Source: Planctomycetota bacterium (GTDB lineage: Bacteria; Planctomycetota; Phycisphaerae; Sedimentisphaerales; Anaerobacaceae). From it: 35,398 nucleotides of DNA. The notes under the pieces were generated by a model. The model saw nothing but the letters and a program-made list of their open reading frames with translations. It made no database searches and was not told the origin of the DNA. A program made the position numbers and the translations under genes. Every line of letters begins with the position of its first letter. Position 1 is the stretch's first letter. The stretch lies in the NCBI GenBank assembly GCA_019456195.1, contig VRUK01000032.1:1-35398 (forward strand). The letters run 5' to 3'. Below are positions 23,235 through 31,041 of this stretch, in pieces.

Positions 23235-23544
23235 CGCCGGATACCTCCGCAAACTGGACAGTGACACCAGCCTCATTCAGTTTGCGGTTTGACTTAAATA
23301 TCCCGATGATATTATCGTTTTTCCGGGCATTGCAAAGGTTCTCGAATAAAGCAACTTCGCCGGGTTCGGGCGTTTGTTTTTCAAATTCTTTATCTGCTTT
23401 GCCTCTATACCGAATGGTTAAACCAAGCCGTTTAAGTTCCCGTTTGGCTTCTGCCGCACGTTCAAAATTGCCGCGCTCTCGTTCTCGCTCAAGTAAACAA
23501 AACCAAGCGACAGGGCTATTTATATAATAATCTTTCTTATCCAT
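23227..23544 (-). CDS. hypothetical protein
   Basis: This is a 105-residue protein starting MDKKDYYINSPVAWFCLLERERERGNFERAAEAKRELKRLG, a helical N-terminal half with many charges, then a short beta region. The pattern PVAWFxxLExxxxxGDFxxAxExxxELxRLG recurs in phage-like loci, as I recall, without known function. No ribosome binding site is obvious; its stop overlaps the AlpA-like start. The 118 bp before it hold only AT-rich sequence. Confidence 0.55.
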   Translation of the reverse strand: MDKKDYYINSPVAWFCLLERERERGNFERAAEAKRELKRLGLTIRYRGKADKEFEKQTPEPGEVALFENLCNARKNDNIIGIFKSNRKLNEAGVTVQFAEVSGDG

Positions 23545-23662
23545 ATATTTTCAAGAAGGGGTAGCCTGAAAAAAAAAGATGAAAAATGAGAAGTGTTTAT
23601 AACTGCAAGAGTTACGGTGTTAAAAGTAGTTAAAAAAGGTAGCCGTTACGCAAAAGTTGCTT

Positions 23663-24496
23663 TTATTTATTTGGTTCTATCCACCCAGTTTCTTTGTCTC
23701 GATAGCCTTTTGTGGTCTTTTCGGTTCGTTCTCTTTTACCCTGTTCCTTTAATATTGCCCTTACTTTCATAAAGTCTGTACATTTATAAAGTGTCTTTTC
23801 GTGAATACCGACTTTTTCTGCAATCTGCTTATTAGTCCAGCTGGGGTTTTTTCGCAATTCTGCAATCGCCTTGTCCTCTGCTGAAAACTTTGGCTTCTCT
23901 CCTACCTTCCCATAGGCTGGCGACACTATTTCAAACAGTTGGTCGTATGCCTTGACCGTCTCAGCGAATACGTCAATCATGCCGCTTAATTGTAGATGCT
24001 GCTCGATTCGGGGCTTTCTGAGTTCTCTTAGATTAATTAGTATATTCAACCATCTTCTGGCTGCCGCTTCGTCTATAATATTGAGACAGTCTTTATCTTC
24101 ATATAATGGGCTTTCATCAATAAAAAACTCAGCTTCTAATTCCTTCCGTATTTGATAATTATATATTATAGGCTCAATCATTCTCTTGGCTATCATACAA
24201 AGCTTGTCCCAAGCCTTGTCTTTGGTCTTGCCTTTCTTCCAGAAATAATCGCCTGCCTTATCGAATGTATCTTTGTCCCTGAACAGATAATGCCTGTTAT
24301 AGCCGATGTCTGAATCGGTTTCCCATTCTCTACCTGCCAATAGTCCGGGTCTGTATAATGGTTTCGGGTCTGTCTCGACTTGTTCGGATTCTTCGGTGGG
24401 TGAAACGAGATACATCAACTTCGGATAATCCTTTGCTGCCTTTTCAATCATTATTTGGATTTTTGGCAAGGCCGGTACTTCTGCTTTTTCAGTCAT
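23663..24496 (-). CDS. hypothetical protein with C-terminal HTH
   Basis: In this 277-residue protein the last third has AELRKNPSWTNKQIAEKVGIHEKTLYKCTDFMKVRAIL, a helix-turn-helix of the resolvase/terminase-like type. The N-terminal part is mostly helical with many aromatic residues and no known family. A DNA-binding regulatory role is plausible. Its ATG overlaps the stop of a 36-residue frame (ATGA). Confidence 0.6.
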   Translation of the reverse strand: MTEKAEVPALPKIQIMIEKAAKDYPKLMYLVSPTEESEQVETDPKPLYRPGLLAGREWETDSDIGYNRHYLFRDKDTFDKAGDYFWKKGKTKDKAWDKLCMIAKRMIEPIIYNYQIRKELEAEFFIDESPLYEDKDCLNIIDEAAARRWLNILINLRELRKPRIEQHLQLSGMIDVFAETVKAYDQLFEIVSPAYGKVGEKPKFSAEDKAIAELRKNPSWTNKQIAEKVGIHEKTLYKCTDFMKVRAILKEQGKRERTEKTTKGYRDKETGWIEPNK

Positions 24497-24603
24497 TTTG
24501 AGTCTCTTAAAAATTCCAAGCGGGGGATTAATGACGCACTATCAATGCGCGGAGTCCATTGCTGGAATCTCTGCCCCGCTCTGGTAGGTTTTGTTTTATT
24601 CAT
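24493..24603 (-). CDS. short coupled gene, 36 residues
   Basis: A 36-codon frame (MNKTKPTRAGQRFQQW...) begins with ATG overlapping the stop of the upstream gene (ATGA) and ends with TGA overlapping the next ATG (ATGA). Perfect coupling at both ends argues for real translation. The peptide is basic, with no membrane segment. Function unknown; it may also serve only to carry ribosomes between the larger genes. Confidence 0.55.
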   Translation of the reverse strand: MNKTKPTRAGQRFQQWTPRIDSASLIPRLEFLRDSK

Positions 24604-25178
24604 TTTGCGCCTTCCTTTTGGTCTTTTTCAGGTGGAGGCATTAAAATTTTATTTAGGATTTCTATTGACCTCCTTGAAACAGAACGAATGACAGTATAAT
24701 AAGGTTCACCCTCTGTTGCTGCGTGTTCACCCTCATCCGGCGTATAGTCTAACTTTTTCGTCGGGGTGTAATGGCTTACTATTGCAAGCCAACGTCTGAT
24801 ATCAGTTGGGCAGTCATTCGTCAAGTGCTCAAGCTTCTTTCGGAGTTTGGATTTACTCATTACAATATCGAAATTGTCCTTAAACTTTTTGTTTATACGT
24901 CCCTTATAGTCTTCATCCCATTGCTCGCCGGTGGGTATTAAGTAATGCATGGCTAAATACTCTGAGCCTGGGCCTAAGTCGTATTCAATTTCCCAGGACT
25001 CGATAACTCGGTCTTTGGTCGGCATGTATTCAGGCTTAACTCGCTCTTTCGCCTCAATCTCATCCTGCATATTAGGCTCGACATTTTCCCTCGGGATTAA
25101 GGGCTGTGTATCATCTTTGACGTGAATAACCAGATATGTCAATTCAGACGATTTATCCTGCGGTTGTTCTTTACTCAT
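24600..25178 (-). CDS. hypothetical acidic protein, first gene of the long minus operon
   Basis: This is a 192-residue protein starting MSKEQPQDKSSELTYLVIHVKDD, with no recognised domain. AGGTGAC lies upstream of ATG 25178; a longer frame from 25241 lacks this and would include the palindrome AGGTG-ACACAAC-CACCT at 25215-25231. It is the first element gene read from the attR side and ends in an ATGA overlap with the 36-residue gene. Position suggests a regulator or early gene, but no DNA-binding motif is seen. Confidence 0.55.
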   Translation of the reverse strand: MSKEQPQDKSSELTYLVIHVKDDTQPLIPRENVEPNMQDEIEAKERVKPEYMPTKDRVIESWEIEYDLGPGSEYLAMHYLIPTGEQWDEDYKGRINKKFKDNFDIVMSKSKLRKKLEHLTNDCPTDIRRWLAIVSHYTPTKKLDYTPDEGEHAATEGEPYYTVIRSVSRRSIEILNKILMPPPEKDQKEGAK

Positions 25179-25250
25179 CTTGTCACCTATTATGCGGACA
25201 GTCCGGCAAGTGGAAGGTGACACAACCACCTGCCGAGCCATCCTGATATA

Positions 25251-25307
25251 TTCTTAATTCATTTCGTCCTTTGTGTCAAGTCCTGAAAATGTCAAGTACA
25301 GGTCAAG
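25251..25307 (-). promoter_or_regulatory. promoter/operator region of the long minus operon
   Basis: On the minus strand TTGACA (25279-25274) is followed 17 bp later by TAAGAA (25256-25251). CTTGAC occurs three times here (plus-strand GTCAAG at 25275, 25291 and 25302), a spacing that suggests repressor binding. The palindrome at 25215-25231 lies in the leader. No other promoter precedes this operon within the element. Confidence 0.45.
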
Positions 25308-25345
25308 ACAGTCTATATTTCCGGATAATTCTACTGCACCTGTTT

Positions 25346-25422
25346 TCATAACTCGTTGTCATTCTTATTCTTATCATCTTTGATTTTCAGTAGCGATAAG
25401 CCATTAGACATAACATACCTCC
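25346..25422 (-). promoter_or_regulatory. orphaned native AOR ribosome binding site and start codon at attR
   Basis: Minus-strand GGAGG (25422-25418) lies 6 nt before ATG (25411-25409) and the codons for MSNG of AOR, which belong to the att core. Downstream the frame runs into element DNA and stops after 21 codons at 25346. This is what remains of the AOR start region after integration; the real AOR now begins at 10261. Confidence 0.8.
25401..25413. other. attR core of the integrated element
   Basis: CCATTAGACATAA here is identical to 10251-10263. Host sequence to the right continues to the iron alcohol dehydrogenase stop 45 bp away. The reconstructed attB reads, on the minus strand, GGAGG, 6 nt, ATGTCTAATGG and then the AOR codons found at 10250 and below. 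Confidence 0.85.
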
Positions 25423-25457
25423 ACTGCAAGTGAGAAAACCTGGAATTAAATACTGTC

Positions 25458-26609
25458 TTAAAAAGCTTCTTTGTAAAGCATTAGCAAATCCTGCTCGGTG
25501 CAGCCCCGAGGATTTGACGCATGACAGGGGTCCTCAAAGGCCTTTTTTGCCAGCATAGGAAGCTGGTCTTCTGTTATGCCCACTTCACCCAGTGATTTCG
25601 GTATTCCGATACGTTTATTAAGATCTTGAATTGCCTCGATAGCTTTATCCGCAGCTTCAGCATCCGACATATTAAATGTATTGATTCCAAAACACCGTGC
25701 AACCCTGGCATATTGAGCCGCCGATACCTCTTTGTTATATTTCATAACCGGCGCAAGACAAATGGCGTTTGCAAGACCATGCTGAATACCAAACTCACTG
25801 GACAACGGATGCGACAGAGAATGTGCCGCTCCGAGGTCTTTTTGAAAAGCTATTGCACCCATCGCGGCGGCCATTTGCATCATTCCGCGAGCTTCGAGAT
25901 CCGCTCCATTGGAATAAGCCCTCGGCAGGTACAGCCACACCATACGGATTGCCTCAAGAGCAATAGCATCACACATTGGATGAAACACGGTGCATACCAG
26001 CGCTTCGATAGCGTGGGTCATCGCGTCCATACCGGTCGAGGCGGTCAGGTTCGCAGGCAATCCAACAGTCAGTTCCGGGTCCAGTATCGCCATCTCGGCC
26101 ATAAGCTCCGGGGCCCCAAAAATCGCTTTTCGTCCCATCTTTCGTATCGTGATAACACTGCTTCGCCCTACCTCACTGCCGGTGCCTGCCGTAGTTGGAA
26201 TTGCGCACATAGGAACCAACTGCCCCAGCTCATTAAACGGCATGTCCATCAATTCTGCATCAGGAAAAGCGACCTTAAGCCGTAAAGCTCTCGCCGCATC
26301 GAGCGCACTTCCACCGCCCAATCCCACCACGCCATCACATTTGCCTTGTACATACGCACTAAGCGCACCATCGACATCCTGGTCCGTCGGATTTGGATGA
26401 ACATCCGTAAACCGCATAAACGTCCCGGGCCATACACTGTTCATCTGCGTTTCAATCAGCCTAAACGCCTCGGTCTTAAGCAATCCAGAATCTGTTACCA
26501 ACAAGGGCCGTCTCACCTTGTACTTTTGGGCAAATTCAGCCAGTTCGCAGCGCCCCTCAATACCAAAGCGTATATCGGTAGGAAACCTGAATTGTGATAT
26601 ATCAGCCAT
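25458..26609 (-). CDS. iron-dependent alcohol dehydrogenase
   Basis: The 383-residue group III alcohol dehydrogenase has the NAD motif GVVGLGGGSALDAA (about 94-107) and PTTAGTGSEVGRSSVIT. Metal-ligand segments are GMDAMTHAIEAL and LGAAHSLSHPLSSEFGIQHGLANA, giving Asp and three His. Members reduce aldehydes to alcohols or the reverse with NAD(P)H. GGAG precedes the ATG and a promoter lies at 26636-26665. Its stop is 46 bp before the orphaned AOR start at attR, so before integration it led an ADH-AOR operon. Substrates may be short aldehydes, including sulfoacetaldehyde given the acylating dehydrogenase nearby, but this is inference. Confidence 0.92.
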   Translation of the reverse strand: MADISQFRFPTDIRFGIEGRCELAEFAQKYKVRRPLLVTDSGLLKTEAFRLIETQMNSVWPGTFMRFTDVHPNPTDQDVDGALSAYVQGKCDGVVGLGGGSALDAARALRLKVAFPDAELMDMPFNELGQLVPMCAIPTTAGTGSEVGRSSVITIRKMGRKAIFGAPELMAEMAILDPELTVGLPANLTASTGMDAMTHAIEALVCTVFHPMCDAIALEAIRMVWLYLPRAYSNGADLEARGMMQMAAAMGAIAFQKDLGAAHSLSHPLSSEFGIQHGLANAICLAPVMKYNKEVSAAQYARVARCFGINTFNMSDAEAADKAIEAIQDLNKRIGIPKSLGEVGITEDQLPMLAKKAFEDPCHASNPRGCTEQDLLMLYKEAF

Positions 26610-26635
26610 AAGCGAATTTATCTCCTTTTTTCATG

Positions 26636-26665
26636 ATTTTACTGTTTTATTACTTCTTTTGCCAA
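26636..26665 (-). promoter_or_regulatory. probable promoter of the alcohol dehydrogenase operon
   Basis: On the minus strand TTGGCA (26665-26660) and TAAAAT (26641-26636) are spaced by 18 bp, just upstream of the ribosome binding site. It would formerly have driven AOR as well; now its transcript runs into the element's right end. Confidence 0.4.
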
Positions 26666-26684
26666 CTATCATTTCCTATAATTA

Positions 26685-26713
26685 TTGAATCTAAATTTAC
26701 CGGAAAGCATAAT
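26685..26713 (+). promoter_or_regulatory. probable promoter of the GH20 gene
   Basis: TTGAAT (26685-26690) and CATAAT (26708-26713) are spaced by 17 bp and divergent from the alcohol dehydrogenase promoter. The leader of about 75 nt ends with a T-run and AGAGGAGAAG. Confidence 0.4.
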
Positions 26714-26792
26714 GCAGATAATAGAAATAAGGGGGCCTCTAAAAATTGCTTTTCACAGTAAATATGTTTTTTTTTCAGAGGAGAAGTCACGA

Positions 26793-28391
26793 ATGAAAAC
26801 CGATAGATTTACAATAATTATGGTCATAGTTACATTAGCCTGTTTATTTTCTACCCCTACCACAGTAACTGGTTCATACAAAGATACCACAAACATCGTC
26901 CCGATACCTGTTTCGACCGAGCACCGTAATGGTTTCTTCGTTTTCAAACCAACAATACGGATCATTGCAGAGCAAGATGCACAAACCGAGGCATCGAAAC
27001 TAATTGACGCACTGGCACCGGCGATGGGCTATAGGTTGAAGCTTGCCTCCAAAGCCCGGCCAAAAGCCAAGGCTGTCAAGCTGGCAATTGATGAGCGACT
27101 ATCGCAGCTCGGCGGCGAAGGATACATACTCGATGTTTCTACCGAGCAAATCTTAATTCGCGCCAAACAGCCGGCGGGACTTTTCTATGGAATTCAGACT
27201 CTGCTGCAACTGTTGCCGGCCCCAATCTTCTGCAAATCTGTGGTAAAAGACATTAACTGGAAAGTACCTTGCCTTAAGATTACTGATTATCCGCGTTTTC
27301 AATGGCGGGGCTTACTCATTGACCCGGCACGTCACTTCATCCCGGTTAATGATGTGAAGAAGTTTCTCAGCGTCATGGCAATGCACAAGTTCAATCGGCT
27401 GCAGGTGCACCTGACCGACAACATAGGCTGGCGAATTGAAATCAAAAAGTATCCGAATCTGACAAAACTCGCATCGAATCGAGACCGCAGCGGAGGAAAA
27501 GGCGGCTTCTACACACAGGAGGAGATTCGCGAACTCGTCCGATACGCCGAGAAACGCCATATCACGATAGTGCCAGAGATAGAGATGCCATACCACGCCG
27601 GTTCAGCGATCAATGCCTATCCGTATATAGGCATCAATCCCTCTCGTGTAGAGGGTATGTCGCTCGATAAGCGATGGGCAGTGTTGGGCGGCCTGGCGGC
27701 TCCACGTCCTGAAACGGTGGAGTTTATGCAGAACGTGCTCGCAGAAGTTATTGAGCTCTTTCCCAGCCGGTTCATTCATATCGGGGGCGACGAGGCAAAT
27801 TTGAAACTGTGGGAAAACGACCCGGAGATGCTGAAACAGATGAAACAGCTCGGCTGCAAGAACGCCCATGAGTTGCACAGTTGGTTTATCAAACAGATGG
27901 ATACCTTTCTGACCCGGAACAGCAGGCGACTGCTCGGCTGGGATGAAATCCTGCAAGGCGGCCTCGCCTCCGGAGCTACAGTCATGAGTTGGCGAGGTAT
28001 TCAGGGTGGAATCACAGCCGCTAAGGCGGGCCACGATGTTGTTATGGCGCCGACGTCGCATACTTATTTCGACTATCGTCAGGCACCGGCTGAAAAGGGC
28101 TTGTCGCGAAACGTGATTAACCTGAAAAAGGTCTATTCATTTGAACCGCTGCCTGCTGAGCTCAGTAACGAGCAGGCCAGGCATGTCTTAGGAGGCCAGG
28201 CACAACTATGGGGCGAATTGATAGCTGATCAGAATCGTCGCGAGTTTATGGCTTATCCTCGCGCATGTGCTTTAATCGAAACCGTTTGGTCACCAAAACA
28301 ATTGAAGAACTATAAAAATTTTGCTTTCCGTCTCTTGCACCATCTCGAACGCCTCGATGCCATGGTCATTAATTACAGACAACTGGACTAA
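26793..28391 (+). CDS. GH20 beta-N-acetylhexosaminidase, secreted
   Basis: The 532-residue protein has a Sec signal (MKTDRFTIIMVIVTLACLFS), then a small N-terminal GH20b domain (about 35-160). The catalytic barrel follows with FQWRGLLIDPARHFIPVNDVKKF, LQVHLTDNIGWR and the catalytic pair Asp333-Glu334 in HIGGDEANLKLW. These enzymes remove terminal GlcNAc or GalNAc from glycans or chitin oligomers by substrate-assisted catalysis. I chose ATG 26793 because GAGGAG precedes it and the signal begins there; the longer frame from 26685 would start upstream without one. Its stop is 23 bp from the convergent DUF1080 gene. Confidence 0.93.
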   Translation: MKTDRFTIIMVIVTLACLFSTPTTVTGSYKDTTNIVPIPVSTEHRNGFFVFKPTIRIIAEQDAQTEASKLIDALAPAMGYRLKLASKARPKAKAVKLAIDERLSQLGGEGYILDVSTEQILIRAKQPAGLFYGIQTLLQLLPAPIFCKSVVKDINWKVPCLKITDYPRFQWRGLLIDPARHFIPVNDVKKFLSVMAMHKFNRLQVHLTDNIGWRIEIKKYPNLTKLASNRDRSGGKGGFYTQEEIRELVRYAEKRHITIVPEIEMPYHAGSAINAYPYIGINPSRVEGMSLDKRWAVLGGLAAPRPETVEFMQNVLAEVIELFPSRFIHIGGDEANLKLWENDPEMLKQMKQLGCKNAHELHSWFIKQMDTFLTRNSRRLLGWDEILQGGLASGATVMSWRGIQGGITAAKAGHDVVMAPTSHTYFDYRQAPAEKGLSRNVINLKKVYSFEPLPAELSNEQARHVLGGQAQLWGELIADQNRREFMAYPRACALIETVWSPKQLKNYKNFAFRLLHHLERLDAMVINYRQLD

Positions 28392-28414
28392 TCAGACATT
28401 ATCAATAAAAGCAA

Positions 28415-29218
28415 CTACGGTGGCCCCATACACACTTTACAAGCACATATCCCCTTATCCAGACTGCGTATCCTGATATTACGAAAGGATACTTTGTTAC
28501 CGTGGTCTTGCAGGAGGATCAGGCCGGTTGGAGCTTTGAAAAACTCCTCCGGCAATTCGAATTTCGTGCCGGCAACACCCTCCTCCTTGTTTCTCCTCTT
28601 GATCAGTTTCGACCATTCGCTGTCGGGGCTGTGATCGATTGTAAGACCAATAGTCTGAACTCCGTTGAGCCGGCATCTTAGTTGCGCCGTATCGTAAGGC
28701 CCTGGCGCCAGCAGAATTCGTGTACTGTTCCATTCGCCGGGCTTCTTTGAAATGCCCTTCGGGGCCGCTACCAGGCCATACAAAGCGCCTGAACTTTTTC
28801 TGGGTTTGCGATATGGGTCTTTAAGCTGATACTCCGGCGACACCATCCATGGAAGCCGCTTGGTCGTTTGTTCGTCCACCCTGAACATGATACCGCTGTT
28901 ACCGCCTTTGGAAATTGCCCACTCGAGCCGCAGATCGAAGAAACGGAACTTCTCTTTCGTAACTATGTTCTTGCCGCCTTTTTCAGTCAAAACCATAGCG
29001 TCATCAATGACCTGCCACTGCGGCTTGATGCCTTCGGATTTGTAATTGCGCCACTGGTCCATCGTCTTACCGTCAAAAAGTAGTTTGAATCCCTGCTGTT
29101 TCTCCCGCGGACTCAACTGGTTGTTTTCAACTGCCAAAACGCCACATGAACAGACCAGCAAAATAATCAGGGCATATAAATGCACCTTGTGCACTGCTTC
29201 AGTTTTGTTTACAGGCAT
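28415..29218 (-). CDS. DUF1080 (3-keto-disaccharide hydrolase-like) secreted protein
   Basis: The 267-residue protein has an N-terminal hydrophobic signal (LYALIILLVCSCGVLA, possibly a non-standard lipobox). The concanavalin-like DUF1080 domain follows: GFKLLFDGKTMDQWRN, FFDLRLEWAISKGGNSGIMFRV and ILLQDHGNKVSFRNIRIRSL. DUF1080 proteins are abundant in Planctomycetes; some members hydrolyse 3-keto-glycosides. It follows the Gfo/Idh/MocA gene by 29 bp, and such oxidoreductases can make 3-keto-sugars, so a joint pathway is plausible. Start 29218 is chosen because AAGGAG precedes it. Confidence 0.88.
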   Translation of the reverse strand: MPVNKTEAVHKVHLYALIILLVCSCGVLAVENNQLSPREKQQGFKLLFDGKTMDQWRNYKSEGIKPQWQVIDDAMVLTEKGGKNIVTKEKFRFFDLRLEWAISKGGNSGIMFRVDEQTTKRLPWMVSPEYQLKDPYRKPRKSSGALYGLVAAPKGISKKPGEWNSTRILLAPGPYDTAQLRCRLNGVQTIGLTIDHSPDSEWSKLIKRRNKEEGVAGTKFELPEEFFKAPTGLILLQDHGNKVSFRNIRIRSLDKGICACKVCMGPP

Positions 29219-29247
29219 TTGTAACTCCTTGTATTCTCTCAAACGCA

Positions 29248-30675
29248 TCACAATGTCCAACCATTATGATATTGAGGTTTGACAAGATCATTGGCCGTTG
29301 TTTTGGTTTTTGTAAATTCCATCTTTGCCTCGTCCCACAGCAGTTTCGTTCCGCTGTTACGCATCGCGATGACGCCGAGCAGGACCATTTCGGTGAGAGG
29401 TCCGCCGTAATTGAAGTTACTGCTCGCAGCCTCTCCGCCTTTGCAGGCATTGATCCAGTCCTGATGGTGACCGGAAACTCGCTTGATAGTCTTTTTAGCA
29501 GCCCCACCCTTGATATACGCCTGCATTTTCTCCTCTGGAACTATTCTTGCGCCATTAGCGCCGTGTGAGCCATGCTTGATTATACCCTTGTCGCCAATAA
29601 GAATTGCGCCGTTACCATTGAAACCCTTGGGTATATCTTTATGGAGCGGCGGGAATATACCACCGTCCCACCAGGTCAATTTGACCGGAGGCATCTCACC
29701 ACGAGCGGGAAATTCATACCTCACACGCGATGCGGCAGGATAGGTTTCTTTCTTCATCGCCGCGATACTGTCGCCAATTTCAGATTTCCATCTTTTGGAC
29801 CCGTCAAGGACCTTGTCCCAGAAATCCTTCCCGGGATTATACGAAGTATCTGCTATAACACTTATAGGATTGCCAAGTTTTAACGCCCAGAACGCCGGAT
29901 CAAGAATATGGCATCCCATATCGCCCAGGGCCCCTGTGCCAAAGTCGAGCCACCCGCGCCAGAAGACCGGGGCATAGATCGGATGATACGGACGTTCCTT
30001 TACAGGTCCAAGCCACAGTTTCCAGTCAAGCGTATCGGGCACTGCCGGAGTAACCGCAGGTCGCGGCAAACTCGAAGGGAAAGCATACCCGCCCTGAGGA
30101 CGATTACTCCACGTGTGTATTTCGCGAACATCACCGATAGCGCCATCCCATATCCACTCGCATACCAGCCGAATATGTTCCTCCGAATGTCCCTGGTTGC
30201 CCATCTGCGTCTGCACTTTATATTTGCGCGCCGCTTCGGTCATCTTACGCGTTTCATAGACCGAATGAGCCAAAGGCTTTTCGCAATAGACATGTTTGCC
30301 CCTTTCCATCGCCGCCATCGCAGCGATACAATGATTATGGTCCGGCGTGCAGACCATGACAGCATCGATGTCCTTATCCATCTTGTCGAACATCACACGA
30401 AAATCGGTAAAGAACCTGGCCTTTGGATTATTCCTGACTGCGTTTGCCGAACGCACCTTATCGACATCAGCTATCGCTACAAGATTTTCACTCGTTGTGT
30501 TCTTCAGACTGTACCCACCCTGACCTCCGGCGCCGATAATCGCCAGATTAAGTTTGTTACTGGGTGCATCTGCACCGAGAACCTTGTTATCAACGATAGA
30601 AAACGCAAACGCCGTCGAGGCCGAAACACCCATAAAAGTACGGCGAGAAATTCTCCTGCCATCTTCTTCTTCCAC
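29248..30675 (-). CDS. Gfo/Idh/MocA-family oxidoreductase with Tat signal
   Basis: The 475-residue protein has a twin-arginine signal GRRISRRTFMGVSASTAFAFS, a Rossmann domain (AIIGAGGQGGYSLKN, about 45-59), the conserved EKP motif in YCEKPLAHSVYETRKM, and a C-terminal alpha/beta domain with many Trp residues (LDWKLWLGP, FWRGWLDFG) typical of the planctomycetal secreted subset. Cofactor-bound export fits the Tat signal. The start is GTG 30675 with GGGAG 8 nt upstream; the TTG at 30690 is less likely. It probably oxidises or reduces sugars in the periplasm together with the DUF1080 protein downstream. Confidence 0.9.
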   Translation of the reverse strand: MEEEDGRRISRRTFMGVSASTAFAFSIVDNKVLGADAPSNKLNLAIIGAGGQGGYSLKNTTSENLVAIADVDKVRSANAVRNNPKARFFTDFRVMFDKMDKDIDAVMVCTPDHNHCIAAMAAMERGKHVYCEKPLAHSVYETRKMTEAARKYKVQTQMGNQGHSEEHIRLVCEWIWDGAIGDVREIHTWSNRPQGGYAFPSSLPRPAVTPAVPDTLDWKLWLGPVKERPYHPIYAPVFWRGWLDFGTGALGDMGCHILDPAFWALKLGNPISVIADTSYNPGKDFWDKVLDGSKRWKSEIGDSIAAMKKETYPAASRVRYEFPARGEMPPVKLTWWDGGIFPPLHKDIPKGFNGNGAILIGDKGIIKHGSHGANGARIVPEEKMQAYIKGGAAKKTIKRVSGHHQDWINACKGGEAASSNFNYGGPLTEMVLLGVIAMRNSGTKLLWDEAKMEFTKTKTTANDLVKPQYHNGWTL

Positions 30676-31041
30676 GATATTATCTCCCAATGAAATTCAT
30701 ATTGACCGGGATTTCCCATATACACTTCACTGAACCACTCCTGCAAACTTCATGTCTCATAATACCGTATTTTCATCTCAATTTCAAAATAATTCCAGCA
30801 GGTTCAACCATACAGTGCCCAAAGAGCCGCCAAAGAGTCGAGCACGTACGTCAAGCACCCATTGTCACCTACCACTTGGGAAATCCGGGATTAATCAAAA
30901 TAGTCATTTTCTTATTTTACATAATTTAGTCATGGTATTATAATCGGAGCGTTATTATTAAGAAGGCCGGATAGTGGGCAGTCCGGAAAATATAATATGC
31001 TCGGAGTTGTTGCTTACCTTTTTTGAAATGGGATATAAGAA
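30676..31041. other. gene-free divergent intergenic region
   Basis: This 366-bp stretch separates the oxidoreductase (minus) from the GDPD operon (plus). It holds the promoter at 30916-30944 and a small dyad CCGGA/TCCGG at about 30968-30987. Short open frames here have no ribosome binding site or recognisable product. Confidence 0.7.
30916..30944 (+). promoter_or_regulatory. promoter of the GDPD-symporter operon
   Basis: TTTACA (30916-30921) and a perfect TATAAT (30939-30944) are spaced by 17 bp. This is the best sigma70-like match in the window and leads into the four-gene operon at 31042. Confidence 0.6.

Larger units (their letters stand above)
10251..25413. mobile_element. integrated phage-satellite-like element (15,150-bp repeat unit)
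   Basis: The boundaries are 13-bp direct repeats at 10251-10263 and 25401-25413. Inside are an integrase next to attL, an ImmA-like metallopeptidase, a toxin-antitoxin pair, an AlpA-like HTH protein, a phage-type initiator and helicase loader, an iteron array, a terminase small subunit-like gene, a clamp-loader-like ATPase and a second recombinase. No portal, capsid, tail or large terminase gene is visible, nor conjugation genes. About 15 kb, int, AlpA, rep/ori and terS without structural genes is the usual content of phage-inducible chromosomal islands. A decayed prophage or an integrative plasmid are alternatives. The element is colinear with the host operon it interrupts. Confidence 0.85.

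Noticed and set aside
25626..26285. 219-codon plus-strand open frame opposite the alcohol dehydrogenase
   Set aside because: Antisense shadow of a well-conserved enzyme; no ribosome binding site or domain.
29908..30693. 261-codon plus-strand open frame opposite the Gfo/Idh/MocA gene
   Set aside because: It is the antisense shadow of a gene with a clear Tat signal, Rossmann motif and EKP motif.
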